Assembly: GCA_049303435.1 (NCBI GenBank)
Contig: JBAQNC010000252.1
Span: 1-6,548 of the forward strand
Source: Parvibaculum sp049303435
Lineage (GTDB): Bacteria > Pseudomonadota > Alphaproteobacteria > Parvibaculales > Parvibaculaceae
Direction: 5' to 3'
Length of the DNA: 6,548 nucleotides
The position numbers and the translations under genes were made by a program. The notes under the pieces are model-generated. The model saw only the letters and a list, made by a program, of their open reading frames with translations, ran no database searches and was not told the origin of the DNA. Below, in pieces: positions 5,430 to 6,548 of the stretch. The first letter of the stretch is position 1. Every line of letters starts with the position of its first letter.

Positions 5430-5458
5430 AAATGTGTGATGGATCAAGGGCCTACAGG

Positions 5459-6517
5459 ATGATGCGCGTATTTCGGTTTGGAACCCTTCTGGGGCTGTTT
5501 CTGGGGCTTCTGGCCATTGCGACGCCACGCACCGTCGAGGCGGCCGACCTTTACACGATCAAGGGCGTCCATGTGGATGTGACGGCGGCCAGCGCCACCG
5601 ATGCCCGCTCCATCGCCCAGGCCAACGCTCAGCGCGACGCCCTTGGCGCCCTGATGCGCCGCCTGACCTTGGCGTCCGACTGGTCCCGTCTGCCGCAGGT
5701 GAACGATACGACCGTGCAGAACGCTGTGCGCGGCTTTCAGGTCGCGGGTGAAAAATCGAGTTCGACCCGTTATATCGCCGACCTCAATGTCAGCTTCAAT
5801 CCTTCCGCCGTGCGCTCGCTTCTGCGCGGCGCGGGCATCCTCTATGGCGAGACGCAGGCCAAACAGGCGTTGTTGGTCCCGGTCTATGTCAAGGACGGCA
5901 AGCCCGCTCTCTGGGATGATGTAAATCTCTGGCGCGACGCCCTCAACCGCAGCGATCTCGAAAACGCCATCACGCCTTTTCTTCTGCCGGTGGGCGACAT
6001 CGAGGAATTCGGCATCCTGACGGCCAATCAGGCGATAGTTGGCGATCAATCGGCCATCACGACGCTCGGTCAGCGTTATGGCGCTGACGATGTCGTCGTC
6101 GCGATTGCGACCTCGAATGCCGACGGTTCGACCATCGGCATCAAGGCGGTCCGTTATGGTGCCGACGCTTCCGCGCCGATCAGCCGGACCTATCAGAGCC
6201 TTGATGATGCAGCCGCAGGTGTCATCGCCGCGCTGGGCGAACAATGGAAGCGCGAGACGATTGCCGCGCCCGGCACGCAAGCGCATCTGACCGCCTCTGT
6301 CTCCTTTCTGGGGCTCGATCAATGGCAGGCGATCCGGCGCGTGCTCGGCTCGACGCCGCTCGTCAACGGCTTGCAGGTCGATGGCATCACCTCCAACAGC
6401 GCCGAAGTCCAGATCAGCTATCGCGGCGCGACCGACAAATTGGCGCTGGCGCTGGCGCAGGGCAATGTCGAACTGACACAGGATGCCGACGGCGGCTGGA
6501 TTTTACGCACGCGTTAG
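5459..6517 (+). CDS. Secreted DUF2066 domain-containing protein
   Basis: Function unknown; DUF2066 proteins are widespread exported proteins of Proteobacteria. From the ATG at 5459 the product has 352 residues. A Sec signal peptide is visible: MMRVFR, a hydrophobic core GTLLGLFLGLLAIA, and a likely cleavage after VEA at residue 28, so the protein is probably periplasmic (no lipobox cysteine). The mature N-terminus, LYTIKGVHVDVTAASATDAR then alternating Ala-rich helix to about residue 70, is the hallmark block. LRGAGILYGETQAKQALLVP (about 122-141) and RYGADDVVVA (about 206-215) follow, and the end GGWILRTR is family-like. AAGGG at 5446-5450, eight bases upstream, supports 5459; the ATG at 5432 lacks a ribosome site and would put a polar stretch before the signal peptide. 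The next gene follows after ten bases. Confidence 0.85.
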   Translation: MMRVFRFGTLLGLFLGLLAIATPRTVEAADLYTIKGVHVDVTAASATDARSIAQANAQRDALGALMRRLTLASDWSRLPQVNDTTVQNAVRGFQVAGEKSSSTRYIADLNVSFNPSAVRSLLRGAGILYGETQAKQALLVPVYVKDGKPALWDDVNLWRDALNRSDLENAITPFLLPVGDIEEFGILTANQAIVGDQSAITTLGQRYGADDVVVAIATSNADGSTIGIKAVRYGADASAPISRTYQSLDDAAAGVIAALGEQWKRETIAAPGTQAHLTASVSFLGLDQWQAIRRVLGSTPLVNGLQVDGITSNSAEVQISYRGATDKLALALAQGNVELTQDADGGWILRTR

Positions 6518-6527
6518 GAGCCAATTG

Positions 6528-6548
6528 ATGAGCCTGCAACGGCAAGCC
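6528..6548 (+). CDS. Start of the next gene in the DUF2066 operon (cut by window edge)
   Basis: ATG at 6528 opens a frame reading MSLQRQA to the end of the window. AGGAG at 6516-6520, overlapping the DUF2066 stop codon, lies seven bases upstream, an excellent ribosome site. Ten bases separate it from the preceding gene, so it is in the same operon. Seven residues do not allow a product call. In related alphaproteobacteria I recall a PerM/AI-2E-type permease or a CDP-alcohol phosphatidyltransferase, followed by the DnaA-like regulator HdaA, near DUF2066; that is only a guess here. Confidence 0.6.

Noticed and set aside
5432..5458. Upstream ATG adding nine residues to the DUF2066 protein
   Set aside because: No ribosome site before it, it directly follows the stem-loop, and it would place a polar stretch ahead of the signal peptide.
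5444..6322. Open frame of 292 codons on the minus strand
   Set aside because: Antisense to the DUF2066 gene, which has a signal peptide, ribosome site and family blocks.

Overview
The window looks like chromosomal DNA of an alphaproteobacterium, most likely of the Hyphomicrobiales/Rhizobiales. The reasons are the GC-rich coding sequence, the rhizobial look of PurM, PurN and Ndk, the placing of purM-purN next to a divergent DUF2066 gene, and two families of short palindromic intergenic repeats typical of this class. The genus cannot be fixed by eye. No phage, plasmid, transposase, CRISPR, tRNA or rRNA is visible.

Layout. (1) 1-848, minus strand: the N-terminal half of an ABC-F ATPase resembling YheS, cut by the window edge. 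(2) 941-1363, plus: ndk, with a good candidate promoter in the 92-base divergent gap and a terminator at 1423-1453. (3) 1364-1712: an intergenic stretch of about 350 bases without a gene, holding one CCTCATCCC-type repeat, the terminator, three REP-like palindromes, a second terminator-like hairpin and a weak promoter candidate. (4) 1713-3340, plus: two membrane-protein genes joined by an ATGA overlap, a di-iron fatty acid hydroxylase/sterol desaturase superfamily protein and a six-helix voltage-sensor-type cation channel ending in a four-cysteine zinc-ribbon-like tail. (5) 3341-3566: a convergent intergenic stretch with three more REP-like palindromes. (6) 5248-3567, minus: purM-purN, also joined by an ATGA overlap, giving consecutive-pathway purine enzymes. 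(7) 5249-5458: a divergent regulatory gap with an extended -10 and a perfect stem-loop. (8) 5459-6517, plus: a secreted DUF2066 protein. Seven bases after a strong Shine-Dalgarno at its end, the next gene starts at 6528 and is cut by the window edge.

How it fits together. The outer genes are housekeeping: nucleotide metabolism (ndk, purM, purN), ribosome-associated ABC-F, and an envelope protein. The hydroxylase-channel pair stands apart. It is the only part without an obvious core role, and it is bracketed on both sides by clusters of the same palindromic repeat. One upstream copy and one downstream copy share identical arms, and the upstream one carries a nested hairpin in place of the usual 5-base loop. 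This pair and its flanks are the accessory-looking part of the window and the best candidate for something undescribed. Nothing here demonstrates a new defence or mobile system.
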